Shown: in pieces, positions 42,957-55,110 of the stretch
Layout: each line of letters begins with the position of its first letter
Numbering within the stretch: position 1 is the stretch's first letter
Origin: Acidobacteriota bacterium
Lineage (GTDB): Bacteria; Acidobacteriota; Terriglobia; Bryobacterales; Bryobacteraceae
Direction of reading: 5' to 3'
Length of the DNA stretch: 64,000 nucleotides
Assembly (NCBI GenBank): GCA_014584705.1
Contig: JACTMJ010000016.1
Span: 93,055 to 157,054, forward strand
Made by a program: the position numbers and the translations under genes
The notes under the pieces: generated by a model
Seen by the model: the letters and a program-made list of their open reading frames with translations, nothing else
Databases searched by the model: none
What the model was told of the DNA's origin: nothing

Positions 42957-45900
42957 CTACTGGAAACGAACGGTGAGGCGATTGGAGACAATCCATGCCC
43001 CGCCCTCGTTCTTCACCCACACGTAGAGATCCTGCGACGAGCCTTTCGCGATGTCTCGAGGCACCTTGATGTTCACCTGGTCAAGCCCTACATAGACAGG
43101 GTGCGGTCCGGCAAAAGCAATCTCGGCAGGCCGCCCTCCGATATAGGCGCGTATGAGATCGGGAAGCCCTGCATTGTGAAAGCCCGTCCCGAATAACTCC
43201 AGGAACAGGTTGTTGTCAGGGCCACCAAACGCGGTTGCGGGCACGACGCAGGTGCCATTCGAGCATTGGTAGAGTTCGCCACGCTGCTGTGTTTGGTTCG
43301 GCAGGACGCGAACAAAGAAACCCGCCGGCGCGCCGCTCCCAGACGAATCCGCCGAGAAAAGAGAGACTGATCGCGGACGAATTCTCGCGTGCCAGGATTC
43401 AGAAACGCTGTTGACGCCGGTACGCACACGGAACCTTGCAAGCGATCTCGACTCGCTCCAATTGGCCGTGGGGGAGATCTGAAAGTTGATCTGGGTGGGA
43501 GAGACGAAGAACAATGGCATCGGCGTCCACGTGTCCGTCCCTTCCATTTGCAGTTCCACGCTGACACCACCCAGTTCCGTGGGCAACGGCAACGATTGGG
43601 CATCGATTGTCTGAGAGCCCAGGCGCAATCCGAAGATGCTGAGGATCATCCCCGGGGCAACATCCATCGCCGACCAGCCTCCACCTCCGACGCTCTGACG
43701 GAATCCTCCGGCGTCGGTCAGCGCCGAAATCCACGGAAGCGCTCCCCCAGGCACGCTCTCGATGCGTGCCGAAGCCCAAAACCGGTTGGTGAATGCGCCG
43801 GGCTGATGCAGGTAGACTATCGCCTGATGCGCCTCGCGGAAGGCAGTTGATGGAAGATCCGCCGCCTTACCGGCATCGACGCCCACTTCCAGTGTGAGCG
43901 GCACCCTTGCGTTACTGGAGCGCAGCGTCAGCCACTCCGGGGAGCCGATCGGGCTTTGATAGGCCACAAATCGCCGCAGTTCCGCCTGAGGATCCTCCGG
44001 ATAGGTCTCTACGGACAGTTGAGCCGCATTTGCCTGGCGGCCCTCGCCATAGAACCACCACTCCACATTGCCGCTCACACTGATGCCGCCTGGCCCTGAA
44101 TAGTCGGACGTGTAGTTAGCGTTGATGAACGTGGGCGCGCTGACTTGGACAGAGGTGGGGTTCTCCGTTGTCGTGAGTCCTCCGGTGAAGCCGGCAAATT
44201 TTTCAATCGAACTCTCGGGTGCGAAGATCTCTACCCTCGCTCCTTCGGGGTACCATCCGGCGCTGGCCGCCGGTTCGTAGATCGTTGGTACGATTTCCTG
44301 GGGCACGGTGATGCCTCGAAAGTTTGTGGCAGGTATAGACGTAGGTGACGAACCTTGGAGCAGGGACCGCACCCGCAATCGATGCAGACGACGGTATTCG
44401 GCGGTGATCGTCGACGGCACGGAAGGAGTGATGAAGATCCGCTCCGCCTTCGAGTCATTCGTTCCGAAGTTCTGGAACTGAATCAGCGTGTTGTCAGTTA
44501 CCTTGGTGAAGGCCGCGGCCTGGAACAAGTGGTAGGAGCCGGGAAGCCACTGCGCGACGTACGGCAGGGTACGCTCCACCAGATCGATGGTGGCCTTCGT
44601 CCCCGGGATCGAGGAGTTGATCGTTACGGGCACCGGGCTGGGAACCGCCGTCTGGCGCAGCGTCACGGTCTTGTCGTTAATCGTCACGATCGCGGTACGA
44701 GTGTTCAGATTCGCGGGAAGCGCATCCAGGCTGAGGACAAATGAAGCGCTTCCCGAGCCCGCGGATGGCCCCTGAATATTCACTGGAACTCCGGGTAACG
44801 CAACCTGCCAAGGCATCCCGGAAGACGCCGAGATGCTTACCTGGACCGAACCGCCCGCCGGCGGGATCTCGGCTGAGACTGGAGACACGACGAAGATATT
44901 GGGGAGTGTACTCGCTCCCTGACGAACCCGCACTTCCTTGCCCGCAATACGGAGTGTAGCCTCCCGTTCCACGGGCGAGACGTTCGCGAGAGTTCGCAGA
45001 TTCAGCGTAACGGTCCCTTTGCCATAGCGGGGACCGAGGATTTCCACCCAATTTGCCGACGTACCTACCGTCCACGGGCAATTTGCCCCGGTCGTGAGCG
45101 TCACCTGCGGCAGCGAATTGCCCCCGCTCACGGAAATCTCGTTGACGTTGATTGCATACGTGCAGCCGCTCGGAACGGGAAAGCTTCGCCGGACCACACT
45201 GCGATCCCGGTGGGTTTCGAGCCACGCAATGCCGCCATCCGGAAGCGGAATCACGGTGGAGGTGTCCACAAAGCGATCGTCTTTCAGGAACGCCCCATCG
45301 TTGCGCAATGCACCGGACGCGCCATCCCGCCACACCTGGACGGTGCCGCCCACTGTGTACCGGGCAAGGCTCAACGGGCTGCCTCCCGCCACCAGCACCT
45401 GATCTGAAGCACTGGCACGAAGCGTTCCCCTGCTGGGCGGAGCTGTAATCGTGGATCCGCCGTCACTTACGGGAAACCTGCCATCGCCGTTTGCGGCCAG
45501 ACGGATGATGCCCTGAGAGTCAATCCAGTAAATTCCCTTTGACAGCCCGAAGTACACCGTACCATCGGGCGCGACGGAGAGCCGTTCCAGGCCCTGAAGA
45601 TTGACCTGCTTGGCGGGTGCGCCATTGAGATCCGTGGTGCCCTGCCCGTTCACAAGGCCCGCTACCCTCTGCGTCAGGCCGTCCGCTCCAACGCGCCAGA
45701 TTGCCGGATATGCGACGTAGCCGGGCGATCTGGGCGCCAAAATGAAATACAGGTCGCCATTAGCGGCCACTACCCATGCGGGGAACGACATGATCTTCAG
45801 TGATTTGGCGGGCAACCCTTCAATTGGGCCAGGATAGATGCTACCGATTCCGCTTCCGGCAATCGTCGAGAGTACCCCGTCTTTGGTCAGCTTCCGGATC

Positions 45901-47387
45901 CGCCCGGAACTTTCCCAGTACAGACTGCCGCTGCCGTCGATCTGCAGTTCGGCAAAGGTCAGAGTGTCCCTGATTGCAAGCCCGGTCTCCAGCGGAGGTG
46001 CACCATCCACCGACGGAGGGGCGCCATTGCCCGCAATATGGGTGAGAGTGCCATCCGGAGACAGCCGGTAGAGCTTCTGCAGCCCGCCCACATAGAGATT
46101 CCCCTCCGAGTCCGCCACGAGCTTCGTGCTGATTCTCACTTCAAAAATGGACTCCCTCCCGTTAGTGACAACTTGTTCAGGGTTCGAGGATTTTCCTAGA
46201 AAGTGCAGAACGCTCCCGTTGGGCAACACGCGAAGAATCATCCCGCTGAAGCGGTCGCGTATATAGATGCCGCCATCGGGAGCCACTCGCACCAGATTCG
46301 GCACAACGCGTCCCACGCCAAGGCTGGCGCTGGGACGTCCGTTGGCCTCGTCCGACGTGAATAAGATCCGGTAGTTGCCATCCGGCTCGATCATCCCGAG
46401 TTCCTCGCGTTCACCGACGATGACGTCCGAAGCTTGAGCAACCAGAATGGAACCATCCCGCTGCATGGCCATCGACCAAATCGCGGGAAAAAGGACTGAA
46501 TTCGCGGAACCTTCCCTGGGTGCGCTCTCAGCTTCGATAGAAAGCGGGATTCCCGCGATGCGCATTGCCACACCGTCGGGCGTCACACGAAAAATCATTC
46601 TCAGCGTCCGGTCCGCCACCAGAACATTTCCCCCGGCATCTACCGCAAGAGCCACGATTCTCTCAAACGCGACGCGATTCGCCGGAAACGCAAGCGGCTT
46701 CTTGTTGAGATCAACCCTGTTGGGATCGTATCGATTGGTACCCGCGAACTCGGAGACAAGTCCGTCCGCACCCACCCGGTAGACCATGTTGCATCCGTCT
46801 ACCGAAAAATAGAACGCGTCCTGCGAGACAGCCATGGCCCCGACTCCCGTGAGGCTTGCACTGGATGCGGGCGAACCGGCTTCCGGGCATTCGGCCGTGT
46901 CGCCCCCGACAACCTTGTCGATCACTCCGGAGGAACTAATACGCCGAATCCGGGTGATCGTACCAAGCTCTCCCGGCCAGTGCGACACGTAGACATTTCC
47001 TGAGGCGTCCGCGGCCAGGCGGCTTGGCATCGCGATGCCGGCCTCCAGCGCCTGTCCCCCATCGCCTCCGCCCGTCGCACTCCCGTCACCCGCGAAAGGC
47101 ACCACCATGCCGTCCGCTCCCACGCGATACAGTCGATTTTCCTTGCGGCCCGTGAGGATTAAGTCGCCGTTCGACCGAAAAACGAAATCACCGAAGCCGT
47201 TATGATCCGTTTGTTCCCGAAAGTCTCCCTCGCTCTGCGTTTCCGGCGTGCCCAGTATGGTGCCCACCAAATGATTGCCTACCGGACTGTTCGGAGCCTG
47301 CGCGCGAGCGGGGAAAATCGCCAGCGTCAGCGCGGCTGCCAGAAGAATGCATACGGATAGCGGTCTACGGACGTCCCTGAAGCTCAT
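42957..47387 (-). CDS. Very large secreted NHL-propeller/BACON protein with Solibacter-type C-terminal domain
   Basis: 1476 residues with a signal peptide (ILLAAALTLAIFPARA). The first about 740 residues hold repeated NHL-type units (for example RLAADASGNVYVSH, ALAVDAGGNVLVAD, LVADSEGNLYVGG), predicting one or two beta-propellers. Two BACON-like segments follow (about 765-935: CTYAINVNEISVSGG...GANCPWTVGTSANWVEI, then NIFVVSPVSAEIPPAGGSVQVSISASSGMPWQV). The last about 230 residues are the Solibacter-type uncharacterised domain (FFVSPTQINFQI, LELFGTGF, GLDQVNIKVPRDIAKG). Such proteins are expected outside the cell, perhaps binding carbohydrate or mucin-like material; no enzyme motif is seen. 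Confidence 0.88.
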   Translation of the reverse strand: MSFRDVRRPLSVCILLAAALTLAIFPARAQAPNSPVGNHLVGTILGTPETQSEGDFREQTDHNGFGDFVFRSNGDLILTGRKENRLYRVGADGMVVPFAGDGSATGGGDGGQALEAGIAMPSRLAADASGNVYVSHWPGELGTITRIRRISSSGVIDKVVGGDTAECPEAGSPASSASLTGVGAMAVSQDAFYFSVDGCNMVYRVGADGLVSEFAGTNRYDPNRVDLNKKPLAFPANRVAFERIVALAVDAGGNVLVADRTLRMIFRVTPDGVAMRIAGIPLSIEAESAPREGSANSVLFPAIWSMAMQRDGSILVAQASDVIVGEREELGMIEPDGNYRILFTSDEANGRPSASLGVGRVVPNLVRVAPDGGIYIRDRFSGMILRVLPNGSVLHFLGKSSNPEQVVTNGRESIFEVRISTKLVADSEGNLYVGGLQKLYRLSPDGTLTHIAGNGAPPSVDGAPPLETGLAIRDTLTFAELQIDGSGSLYWESSGRIRKLTKDGVLSTIAGSGIGSIYPGPIEGLPAKSLKIMSFPAWVVAANGDLYFILAPRSPGYVAYPAIWRVGADGLTQRVAGLVNGQGTTDLNGAPAKQVNLQGLERLSVAPDGTVYFGLSKGIYWIDSQGIIRLAANGDGRFPVSDGGSTITAPPSRGTLRASASDQVLVAGGSPLSLARYTVGGTVQVWRDGASGALRNDGAFLKDDRFVDTSTVIPLPDGGIAWLETHRDRSVVRRSFPVPSGCTYAINVNEISVSGGNSLPQVTLTTGANCPWTVGTSANWVEILGPRYGKGTVTLNLRTLANVSPVEREATLRIAGKEVRVRQGASTLPNIFVVSPVSAEIPPAGGSVQVSISASSGMPWQVALPGVPVNIQGPSAGSGSASFVLSLDALPANLNTRTAIVTINDKTVTLRQTAVPSPVPVTINSSIPGTKATIDLVERTLPYVAQWLPGSYHLFQAAAFTKVTDNTLIQFQNFGTNDSKAERIFITPSVPSTITAEYRRLHRLRVRSLLQGSSPTSIPATNFRGITVPQEIVPTIYEPAASAGWYPEGARVEIFAPESSIEKFAGFTGGLTTTENPTSVQVSAPTFINANYTSDYSGPGGISVSGNVEWWFYGEGRQANAAQLSVETYPEDPQAELRRFVAYQSPIGSPEWLTLRSSNARVPLTLEVGVDAGKAADLPSTAFREAHQAIVYLHQPGAFTNRFWASARIESVPGGALPWISALTDAGGFRQSVGGGGWSAMDVAPGMILSIFGLRLGSQTIDAQSLPLPTELGGVSVELQMEGTDTWTPMPLFFVSPTQINFQISPTANWSESRSLARFRVRTGVNSVSESWHARIRPRSVSLFSADSSGSGAPAGFFVRVLPNQTQQRGELYQCSNGTCVVPATAFGGPDNNLFLELFGTGFHNAGLPDLIRAYIGGRPAEIAFAGPHPVYVGLDQVNIKVPRDIAKGSSQDLYVWVKNEGGAWIVSNRLTVRFQ

Positions 47388-47613
47388 AACCCCAGCTTAT
47401 CCCATCGACCGGCGGTCAAGGGCGGTTTTGAAGCCCACGAAGACTGAAATTTACACCTGTACCAACCGCTGAAGTGGCTGAATAGCAGGCGTTTCACGAA
47501 TGTTTCAGACGTTATGATCTTTTTCTAGTATTTCCCGCGTTGCGGCCCGAACTGCCGCCCCGCTGGAACTGGGTACAATGCCCATTGGAGAGAAAGTACG
47601 TCAAAGAATCTAC

Positions 47614-48987
47614 ATGCTGAACCCAACTGTTTTTCGTGAATACGACATCCGCGGCGTGGCGGATCGCGACCTGCCGACGGATGGCGTGGAATTGCTGGGC
47701 CGGGCCATCGGCACCTTCGTGCGGCGTAAGGCTCCCGATGCCGCCGCTCCGCGCATGATCGCCGGGGCCGATTGCCGATTGAGTTCCCCGCGGCTGAAAG
47801 CGGCGATGATCGAGGGCCTTCGGCAGGCGGGGTGCGCGGTTTCCGACATCGGAACCGTCCCCACGCCCGTTACCTATCATTCCGTGCTGCAATCGGGCGC
47901 GGCGGGCGGCGTGATGATCACGGGCAGCCACAATCCCGCCGACTACAACGGCTTCAAGATCATGCTGGGCGAATCGACCATCCACGGCGAGGATATCCAG
48001 GAACTCCGGCACATCATGGAAGCCGGCAACTTCACAGCTGGAGAAGGAAGCGTGGCCGCCGTGGACGCCGTCACGCCCTACGTCGAAGACATCGCCGGCC
48101 GCTTCGACTTCCCCCGGCGCGTGAAGGTGGTTTTCGACGGCGGCAACGGCACGGCGGGCCCGGTTCTCAAGCGAATTCTGTCCGCGCTCAATGTGGACCC
48201 CGTGGAGCTGTTCTTCGAAATGGACGGGCATTTCCCGAACCATCACCCGGACCCCACCGTGCCCAAGTATCTTGCCCACTTGCAGGCAGCGGTGCGGGAA
48301 ACGGGCGCGGAACTGGGCGTGGCCTTCGACGGCGATTCGGACCGCATCGGCGCCGTGGATGAGCATGGCAACGTGGTCTACGGAGACATGCTGATGCTGA
48401 TTTTCGCCCGCGAGATTCTTACGCGTCATCCGGGAGCCACTTTCATCAGCGAAGTGAAAAGCAGCCAGGTGCTGTACGACAAGATTGCGGAGCTTGGCGG
48501 GCGGCCTGTCATGTGGAAGACCGGCCACTCCCTCATCAAAGCCAAGATGAAGGAAGAACACGCCGCGCTCGCGGGCGAGATGAGCGGGCACATGTTCTTC
48601 GCCGACGGCTACTATGGCTACGACGATGCCCTCTATGCCGCGCTGCGCCTCGTCGATATCGTTAGCCGCTCCGGACGCCCGCTTTCCGCGCAACTCGATG
48701 GGATTCCCACTCTGCATGCAACGCCCGAGATCCGCGTCGATAGCGACGACGCCACCAAGTTCGCCATCGTCGCCGAAGCGGCGCGCATGCTGGCCCAGCG
48801 GGACTATGAAGTGAACGAGACCGACGGCGTGCGCGTCCGCTTCCAGAACGGCTGGGGCCTGCTGCGCGCTTCCAATACGCAGCCGGTGCTGGTAATGCGA
48901 TTCGAAGCGGGCACGGCCGAGGATCTGGCGGAATATCAGGCCATCATGGACGATCTGCTGGCGGAAGCCACGGTTCGCGTGGGTTAG
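47614..48987 (+). CDS. Phosphomannomutase/phosphoglucomutase
   Basis: Alpha-D-phosphohexomutase that interconverts hexose 1- and 6-phosphates, feeding nucleotide-sugar synthesis. 457 residues. The phosphoserine is Ser105 in GVMITGSHNPADYNGFK, the metal loop is DGDSDRIG, the sugar-binding loop GEMSGHMFF and the phosphate-binding loop RASNTQPVLVM. All are intact. The Met at 47614 (MLNPTVFREYDIRG) matches the usual family start; an in-frame ATG at 47578 would add 12 residues. The upstream gap 47388-47613 contains the direct repeat GTTTCA at 47491-47496 and 47502-47507. Confidence 0.92.
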   Translation: MLNPTVFREYDIRGVADRDLPTDGVELLGRAIGTFVRRKAPDAAAPRMIAGADCRLSSPRLKAAMIEGLRQAGCAVSDIGTVPTPVTYHSVLQSGAAGGVMITGSHNPADYNGFKIMLGESTIHGEDIQELRHIMEAGNFTAGEGSVAAVDAVTPYVEDIAGRFDFPRRVKVVFDGGNGTAGPVLKRILSALNVDPVELFFEMDGHFPNHHPDPTVPKYLAHLQAAVRETGAELGVAFDGDSDRIGAVDEHGNVVYGDMLMLIFAREILTRHPGATFISEVKSSQVLYDKIAELGGRPVMWKTGHSLIKAKMKEEHAALAGEMSGHMFFADGYYGYDDALYAALRLVDIVSRSGRPLSAQLDGIPTLHATPEIRVDSDDATKFAIVAEAARMLAQRDYEVNETDGVRVRFQNGWGLLRASNTQPVLVMRFEAGTAEDLAEYQAIMDDLLAEATVRVG

Positions 48988-48995
48988 CCGCCCGC

Positions 48996-49036
48996 GAAAG
49001 AAAACGGGCCGCCGGATTCAGTTCCGGCAGCCCGTT
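48996..49036 (-). terminator. Terminator of the aconitase gene
   Basis: AACGGGC (49003-49009) pairs with GCCCGTT (49030-49036), with an inner GCCGGA/TCCGGC stem. On the minus strand the hairpin is followed by GTTTTCTTTC. It lies about 30 bp after the acnA stop codon and may also slow the convergent phosphohexomutase transcript. Confidence 0.75.
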
Positions 49037-49064
49037 CCATCCAGCTTCCTGTAGCTCTCGCGGC

Positions 49065-51737
<2,673 letters not shown>

Positions 51738-51851
51738 GTTCACCTTCGATGTTGAGATATGCACTTATTATATGAGACCGGGCGCAAATCAGCCTTCGCG
51801 CGAACACACGAAGCCGTCCGCGAGAGAGGCAAAACGGGGGTGTGAGGCGGT

Positions 51852-52670
51852 TCAGCCTTTGGTGGGCATGGCGGCGAGCTGTTTGCCGATGCGTTCCGCC
51901 GCTTCCACCACTCGCCGCGGAATCGATTTCTCGTTCTCTTTCGTAAGGCGGGAATGCGGCAGGGAAACGCTGATCGCGGCTCTCACCACCTCGCCTTGTT
52001 CGTGGATGGGCGCGCCGAAGCAGCATCCGCCGAGCACCGTCTCTTCCATCTCGCAGGCATAGCCGCGGTTGCGCGTGCGTTCCAGATCTTCCCGCACCAG
52101 CATCGGTTGCGTCAGCGTCCTGGGCGTGAACTCATAGAGGCCATACACCTGGATCAGCACCTGCGCGTGCTCCGGGCTTTGGAAGGAGGTAATCGCCTTG
52201 CCGAGCGAGGAAGCGTAGGGAGGAAGGATGCGGCGGGGATAGTTCGACATCCGGATATTCTGCGGACTTTCGAGCGTATGCACCACCCGGATGTGGTCGT
52301 CCATCAGCGCTGCAAGAGATACGGTCTCGGCCAGATCCGCATTCAACCGGGCCATCTCTTCCGTAGCGGCCAGCACCAGCATCTGCACCCAGGTATGGGT
52401 GGTATCACCGGGCATGCGCGCGCCCCGCAGGTAGTTCCCCTGCTCGTCCTGCTGCACGTAGCGGAGAACGCGCAACGTCTGTAAGAGGCGGAACGTGGAC
52501 GGTTTCCCCAGTTTCGCGCTGGAAGAAACATCGCCCAAAGGCATCGCGTGGTTGGCTGCCCCCAGGATGTCCAGAATCTCCAACCCTTTTGCCAATGCTC
52601 TTGAAGAGACCTGAGAAGAGGAAGATGCCACCTTCGGTTTTGCCGCCGAACGAGTTTTTACGCTGACCAT
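51852..52670 (-). CDS. IclR-family transcriptional regulator
   Basis: 272 residues. An N-terminal winged helix (about 22-85: SRALAKGLEILDILGAANHAMPLGDVSSSAKLGKPSTFRLLQTL) is followed by a GAF-like effector domain (about 100-265: LADLAETVSLAAL-type core, LPPYASSLGKA, GYACEMEETVLGGCCFGAPI). IclR members control catabolic genes for organic acids and sugar acids. It lies next to a DapA/NanA-family lyase, oxidoreductases and a cupin, which are the likely targets. The first 20 residues are Ser/Lys-rich. Possible operators are the inverted TCCAATT/AATTGGA just upstream of its start and the exact direct repeat at 53811-53840. Confidence 0.93.
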   Translation of the reverse strand: MVSVKTRSAAKPKVASSSSQVSSRALAKGLEILDILGAANHAMPLGDVSSSAKLGKPSTFRLLQTLRVLRYVQQDEQGNYLRGARMPGDTTHTWVQMLVLAATEEMARLNADLAETVSLAALMDDHIRVVHTLESPQNIRMSNYPRRILPPYASSLGKAITSFQSPEHAQVLIQVYGLYEFTPRTLTQPMLVREDLERTRNRGYACEMEETVLGGCCFGAPIHEQGEVVRAAISVSLPHSRLTKENEKSIPRRVVEAAERIGKQLAAMPTKG

Positions 52671-52685
52671 GATTCTCCCAGCCGT

Positions 52686-52718
52686 TCCAATTTCACCACT
52701 TCGATAGCAACAATTGGA
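52686..52718. promoter_or_regulatory. Inverted repeat upstream of the IclR gene, possible autoregulatory operator
   Basis: TCCAATT at 52686-52692 is inverted as AATTGGA at 52712-52718, centred about 30 bp upstream of the iclR start. Short half-sites with a 19-bp gap; suggestive only. Confidence 0.3.
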
Positions 52719-52832
52719 TTTTCGACGCTAGATTCCAGACTCAGATTGTATCCGAGGGGGGATGATCCAGGCCACCCGTGCGGAATTCCGGTATTGCTCA
52801 ACCCCGGGAAACCCGATCGCGGAAACTGGAGT

Positions 52833-53768
52833 CTACGCCACACAGCCCGCAACTTCAAGCGGACCCACCGGAGATACTGCGTTAAGACGCTCCCACCAGC
52901 CTTCCACCCACGCGGTGAGCAGGTCTGCCTGCGCGCGCCTGGCGTCCGTGACGGGAAGAGAAGATCCCATCGGGGACAGTCCGCGACGCTCCGCGATAAA
53001 CTTCAGCGCCCATGGAGTGGGGAATGCGTCAAGTTGTTCGATCAATTCCTTGAGCAAATTCGCCGCCGCTTCAAACGTCTCCGCGCCGGTGGACAGATCC
53101 GTTCGCCCGAGCAGCAAGAGCAGTTCGGGCAACGCCCCGGCAATGCCGGAGACGACCCCATCACAAACCCCTTCGCGCCGCGCCTGGGCGAAGGCCGAAT
53201 CGTTTCCAACGATGCGTGAGACCCCCTCCGCTCCGCGCTTGGTTAGCATGCGCAAAATGTCGAGCGAACCGCTCGAATCCTTGATTCCCACGATTGGCCC
53301 TTCGGCGCGGATCAATCGATCCGCCGTACCGGTCTCGTAACCGTTTGCAAACTGCGGCAGATTGTAGAGCAGCATGGGCGCTTTCAGTTCATCGGCCACA
53401 TACCGGGCATACGCTTCCACATCCGCCTGTTGATAGCGGAAAAACAGAGGTGCGGGCAGTAACAGTGCCCTCGCGCCGGCTTCCATCGCCAAACGGCCAT
53501 TGCGAACAGAACCGGAAACATCCGTGCCGCCAACGCTGGCCAGGAATCTCTGCTTTCCCGCTACTTTGCTAACAACTTCGAGGACTTTCTCGAATTCCGA
53601 CTCTCGCGCCAGCGGGTACTCCGCGGTAGCGCCGTTCATCACGAGTCCGTCAATCCCGGCGGCCATCAGGAACTCGGCTTCGGCGCGCAACAATTCGTAA
53701 TTTAGAGAACCATCCGTACATCTAGGCGTCAGTAAAGCGGCGTAAACGCCGTCAACAAGAGGCTGCAT
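52833..53768 (-). CDS. DapA/NanA-superfamily aldolase (dihydrodipicolinate synthase family)
   Basis: 311-residue TIM-barrel class I aldolase or dehydratase. The Schiff-base lysine is K163 in GIKDSSG and the catalytic tyrosine Y135 in MLLYNLP. The GTTGE-type substrate loop reads GATAEYPLA (47-54). Members cleave N-acetylneuraminate, 2-keto-3-deoxy-gluconate or related keto acids, or make dihydrodipicolinate. The catabolic neighbours (oxidoreductases, cupin, sialidase-type protein, IclR) favour a sugar-acid lyase over lysine synthesis. Starts 90 bp downstream of a Gfo/Idh/MocA gene on the same strand. The last residues 290-311 look non-conserved. Confidence 0.88.
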   Translation of the reverse strand: MQPLVDGVYAALLTPRCTDGSLNYELLRAEAEFLMAAGIDGLVMNGATAEYPLARESEFEKVLEVVSKVAGKQRFLASVGGTDVSGSVRNGRLAMEAGARALLLPAPLFFRYQQADVEAYARYVADELKAPMLLYNLPQFANGYETGTADRLIRAEGPIVGIKDSSGSLDILRMLTKRGAEGVSRIVGNDSAFAQARREGVCDGVVSGIAGALPELLLLLGRTDLSTGAETFEAAANLLKELIEQLDAFPTPWALKFIAERRGLSPMGSSLPVTDARRAQADLLTAWVEGWWERLNAVSPVGPLEVAGCVA

Positions 53769-53810
53769 ACAAATACTCTACCAACCTTATTGCTTTAATG
53801 GTACGGAATC

Positions 53811-53840
53811 TGAAACAGAAGACGCTTTTTTGAAACAGAA
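53811..53840. promoter_or_regulatory. Exact 10-bp direct repeat, candidate operator
   Basis: TGAAACAGAA at 53811-53820 and again at 53831-53840, exactly 20 bp apart (two helical turns), in the 90-bp gap upstream of the DapA-family gene. The TGAAAC core resembles half-sites known for KdgR of the IclR family. It is placed where a regulator could control the lyase gene. Confidence 0.45.
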
Positions 53841-53858
53841 AACGATCGGGATGCCGTT

Positions 53859-54980
53859 CTATGCACTCGCCATCATTTCGTCCCAGGTGACTTCGCGTTT
53901 CTGATACACGGCCATTTGCCCCAGCAGCGCGGTTAGCGTGCTCTCGACGGCGCGCATTCCGACGTTCTCCGGCTTGTTCGTGGCAACCCGTTCGACGAAG
54001 AGCTTCAGCGAATCAATGCTCAGATCCTGCGGCGATTTCTCCGTCACCACGCCCTTGCCCACGTTGTAGCTCCAATACTCGCGCGCGGTCTCAATCACGC
54101 CGTTCGAACCGATATAGCGCTCACGGTTGGAGCGATAAAAGCGCGGCGTCATCTGCGAGCCGGCAAAGGTCATCTGCACTCCGTTGGGATAGTCGTAGGT
54201 GACGCTCAGGTGGTCAAGCAGATCGCCCCTGCGCTCCACCGTGCGCCCTCCGCTGCCAATCGCCTTGAGGGGCCGGGCGCCGACGAACCAGTTAATGGCG
54301 TCCAGGTTGTGAACGTAGGTTTCGACGATGATCTCACCGTACATGGAGCGCCACAGCTTCCATTGCTCCAGACGTTCCTGCTCATTGCGGGGAAGCGGCG
54401 GAATGGGCTCATCGCCGGAGAGCGCATACTTGAGGAACTCGCCGTGCACCTCGCGCACTTTCCCGATGCCGCCCGCGTCCAGCATCTCCTTGGCCTTCAC
54501 ATACACGCCCCCATAGCGCTGCTGAAAGCCGAACGTGATATTCAGCTTGCGGTCCGCGCCATCGGCGATCTTCATCACGCGCTTGGCTCCGGCGACGTCC
54601 ACCGCCGCGGGCTTCTCGATGTAGACATGCTTGCCCGCCTTCACCGCAGCCTCGAGATGGTCCGGGTGCAGAAAGCACGGTGTGGAGATCAACACGGCCT
54701 CGACGTCGGAAGCGAGCAGGTCATGCAGATCGCGATACTCCCTCGCCTCCGGAATGCCAATCTTCTCCTTGGCATTCGCCACAGCCTTCGCGGAAACATC
54801 CGCCACCGCCACGACTTTCACTTTCGGATTCTCGGCCATCATGCGACCGGTGTATGTGCCCCGGCTCCCGACCCCAATCAACCCGACTTTGATCGCGCTA
54901 TTCTGGGCGCTCCCGCGCACGGCTTGCATGGGTACCAGCGCGGCGGCGCCAAGAATGTTTCTCCTGCTCAAAGACTGCAT
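53859..54980 (-). CDS. Gfo/Idh/MocA-family oxidoreductase, exported type (copy A)
   Basis: 373-residue NAD(P)-dependent dehydrogenase or related enzyme. The N-terminus LSRRNILGAAALVP is a twin-arginine-like signal. The Rossmann motif is VGLIGVGSRGTYTGRMM, and the cofactor/active-site block AGKHVYIEKPAAVDVAGAKRV contains the EKP motif. The C-terminal domain ends in REVTWDEMM. It is strikingly similar over its length to the protein at 61778-62899, with the same layout and ending, so the two are paralogues. Probably works on a sugar or sugar acid in the periplasm. Sits between the cupin gene and the lyase gene. Confidence 0.9.
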   Translation of the reverse strand: MQSLSRRNILGAAALVPMQAVRGSAQNSAIKVGLIGVGSRGTYTGRMMAENPKVKVVAVADVSAKAVANAKEKIGIPEAREYRDLHDLLASDVEAVLISTPCFLHPDHLEAAVKAGKHVYIEKPAAVDVAGAKRVMKIADGADRKLNITFGFQQRYGGVYVKAKEMLDAGGIGKVREVHGEFLKYALSGDEPIPPLPRNEQERLEQWKLWRSMYGEIIVETYVHNLDAINWFVGARPLKAIGSGGRTVERRGDLLDHLSVTYDYPNGVQMTFAGSQMTPRFYRSNRERYIGSNGVIETAREYWSYNVGKGVVTEKSPQDLSIDSLKLFVERVATNKPENVGMRAVESTLTALLGQMAVYQKREVTWDEMMASA

Positions 54981-55110
54981 TTCAATTTCCCCTCTTCATA
55001 TTCCTTCGGCGCGCCATGAAACCTTGGCATCCGGCGTCTCCTTCGGCAACTCTCCGTCGCCAAATACTGGTATCGAAATTCCAGCGATCCAGCAACGCCG
55101 GTCTCGCTCG

